Positions 62,789-64,000 of a stretch of DNA of 64,000 nucleotides are shown here, one piece after another. The stretch is from positions 62,001 through 126,000 of the forward strand of contig SVEL01000004.1 of NCBI GenBank assembly GCA_015057425.1. The letters run 5' to 3'. The notes beneath the pieces were generated by a model. It was given only the letters and a program-made list of their open reading frames with translations. It made no database searches and was not told where the DNA came from. The stretch is from Lachnospiraceae bacterium (lineage in GTDB: Bacteria > Bacillota > Clostridia > Lachnospirales > Lachnospiraceae). Each line of letters starts with the position of its first letter. Within the stretch, counting starts at the first letter, position 1. The position numbers and the translations under genes were made by a program.

Positions 62789-63976
62789 TTATAAATATGC
62801 CTTAAGTGTCTCTGCTTTGTCTGTCTTTTCCCATGGAAGTTCTATATCTGTTCTTCCAAAATGTCCGTACGCTGCTGTCTGCTTATAAATAGGACGTCTA
62901 AGGTCAAGCATTTTAATAATACCTGCAGGACGAAGATCAAAGTTCTCTCTTATTATTTCTATAAGCTTCTCATCACTTACTTTTCCTGTTCCGTATGTCT
63001 GAACCATAATTGATGTAGGTCTTGCTACACCGATAGCATATGACAACTGGATTTCACACTTGTCTGCAAGACCTGCCGCAACTATATTCTTGGCAACATA
63101 TCTTGCTGCATATGCAGCTGAACGGTCTACCTTTGTACAATCCTTTCCTGAAAATGCTCCACCGCCGTGTCTTGCATATCCGCCATAAGTGTCAACGATA
63201 ATCTTTCTTCCTGTAAGACCACTGTCACCATGTGGTCCACCAACTACGAATCTTCCCGTAGGATTAATAAAGAACTTTGTATTATCATCAATAAGTTCTT
63301 TTGGAAGGATCTCATCAAATACGTATTTCTCAATATCTTTATGAATCTGTTCCTGTGTCACATCTGCATCATGCTGAGTAGAAAGAACTACAGCGTCAAG
63401 ATGAACCGGTTTACCTTCTTCATCATATTCTACAGTAACCTGAGTCTTTCCGTCAGGTCTTAAGTATGAAAGAGTCCCGTCTTTTCTTACGTCTGTAAGT
63501 CTCTTTGCAAGCTTGTGTGCAAGTGCAATAGGATATGGCATATATTCTTCTGTTTCATTTGATGCAAAGCCAAACATCATACCCTGATCGCCTGCACCAA
63601 TAGCTTCTATGTCTGAATCTGACATTTTATTTTCCTTAGCTTCAAGAGCCTTATCAACACCCATGGCAATATCTGCTGACTGCTTGTCTAAAGTAACCAT
63701 AACCGCACATGTATCTGCATCAAAACCATATTCTGCATTGGTATAACCAATCTCTCTTACAGTTTCTCTTACTATGGCAGGTATATCAATATTGGCTTTA
63801 GAGGCAATTTCTCCCATAACCATTACAATGCCTGTTGTTGTACATGTTTCGCAAGCAACACGGCTCATAGGATCCTGTTCAAGCAATGCATCTAACACTG
63901 CATCTGATATGGCATCACACATTTTATCCGGATGTCCTTCTGTTACTGATTCTGATGTAAATAATAATCTTTCCAT
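62789..63976 (-). CDS. metK: S-adenosylmethionine synthetase
   Basis: A 395-residue enzyme of normal length that makes S-adenosylmethionine from methionine and ATP. The ATP-binding hexapeptide GAGDQG and the P-loop-like [16 protein letters not shown] are present, as is the N-terminal [19 protein letters not shown] lies before the ATG. Only 24 bases of upstream sequence are in view, so a SAM riboswitch cannot be judged. Confidence 0.97.
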   Translation of the reverse strand: MERLLFTSESVTEGHPDKMCDAISDAVLDALLEQDPMSRVACETCTTTGIVMVMGEIASKANIDIPAIVRETVREIGYTNAEYGFDADTCAVMVTLDKQSADIAMGVDKALEAKENKMSDSDIEAIGAGDQGMMFGFASNETEEYMPYPIALAHKLAKRLTDVRKDGTLSYLRPDGKTQVTVEYDEEGKPVHLDAVVLSTQHDADVTQEQIHKDIEKYVFDEILPKELIDDNTKFFINPTGRFVVGGPHGDSGLTGRKIIVDTYGGYARHGGGAFSGKDCTKVDRSAAYAARYVAKNIVAAGLADKCEIQLSYAIGVARPTSIMVQTYGTGKVSDEKLIEIIRENFDLRPAGIIKMLDLRRPIYKQTAAYGHFGRTDIELPWEKTDKAETLKAYL

Positions 63977-64000
63977 TTTCTTTCTTCCTTTCTTTTGTTT

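Noticed and set aside
63977-64000. SAM riboswitch before metK
   Set aside because: Only 24 bases of leader are present, which cannot show such a structure.

Overview
The window reads as a low-GC chromosomal segment from a motile, anaerobic, saccharolytic Clostridia, most likely Lachnospiraceae and perhaps near Lachnospira / [Eubacterium] eligens. The placement is an inference. It rests on an electron-bifurcating [FeFe]-hydrogenase operon, a rhamnogalacturonan-I (pectin) operon, reverse rubrerythrin with a PerR-type regulator, sporulation-lineage genes (spoIID, a spoIIQ-like gene, a cotS-like gene), a sigma-28-type promoter, many Thr/Glu-rich surface lipoproteins, and strong AGGAGG ribosome sites with frequent TTG/GTG starts. 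Most genes lie on the minus strand. I see no rRNA, tRNA, CRISPR array or insertion sequence.

Layout. 1-4.8 kb: a LacI regulator with its operator and the first codons of the gene it leads into, a Cthe_2159-like carbohydrate-binding lipoprotein, a 250-bp palindromic element, a membrane HEXXH protein and a trigger-factor-like lipoprotein. 4.9-13.4 kb: two divergent operons. The minus one carries a sensory-type [FeFe]-hydrogenase homologue with PHP, DRTGG and HATPase partners; the plus one encodes the NuoE/HATPase/HndB/NuoF/HydA bifurcating hydrogenase. 13.5-21.3 kb: an RG-I operon (GH105, PL11 lyase, two CE12-type esterases, one unknown). 21.5-32.2 kb: the most unusual block. A NERD-domain membrane protein, a membrane LRR protein and an ECF-type sigma factor fused to a membrane segment and LRRs form one operon, and a tandem AAA+ ATPase 6 kb away carries the same 37-bp promoter block. 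Between them lie an anchored surface protein, an EF-hand-like protein with a sigma-28-type promoter, a polysaccharide deacetylase, and a deleted relic of the EF-hand gene that has kept a better sigma-28 promoter. 32.3-36.5 kb: a candidate small RNA, a PASTA lipoprotein, 83-bp tandem repeats, rubrerythrin and PerR with matching operators, a PilZ protein and two DUF4190-like membrane proteins. 36.7-44.7 kb: spoIIQ-like, spoIID, glycogen phosphorylase and ileS behind a T-box leader. 44.8-64 kb: lipoproteins, a pncB/HD-GYP operon, phosphoglucomutase, a proS-cca-cotS operon, an AI-2E-family transporter, a RluA-type pseudouridine synthase, a chemoreceptor, a two-component system whose regulator gene abuts a palindromic element, and metK.

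How the parts fit. Extracellular RG-I is cut and deacetylated by the anchored lyase and esterases, and the unsaturated disaccharide is opened inside the cell by GH105. Fermentation reductant is disposed of as H2 by the bifurcating hydrogenase, whose divergent sensory-hydrogenase operon probably supplies redox or H2 control. The strongest candidate for something undescribed is the sigma-LRR / LRR / NERD / AAA+ set tied together by an identical promoter architecture.
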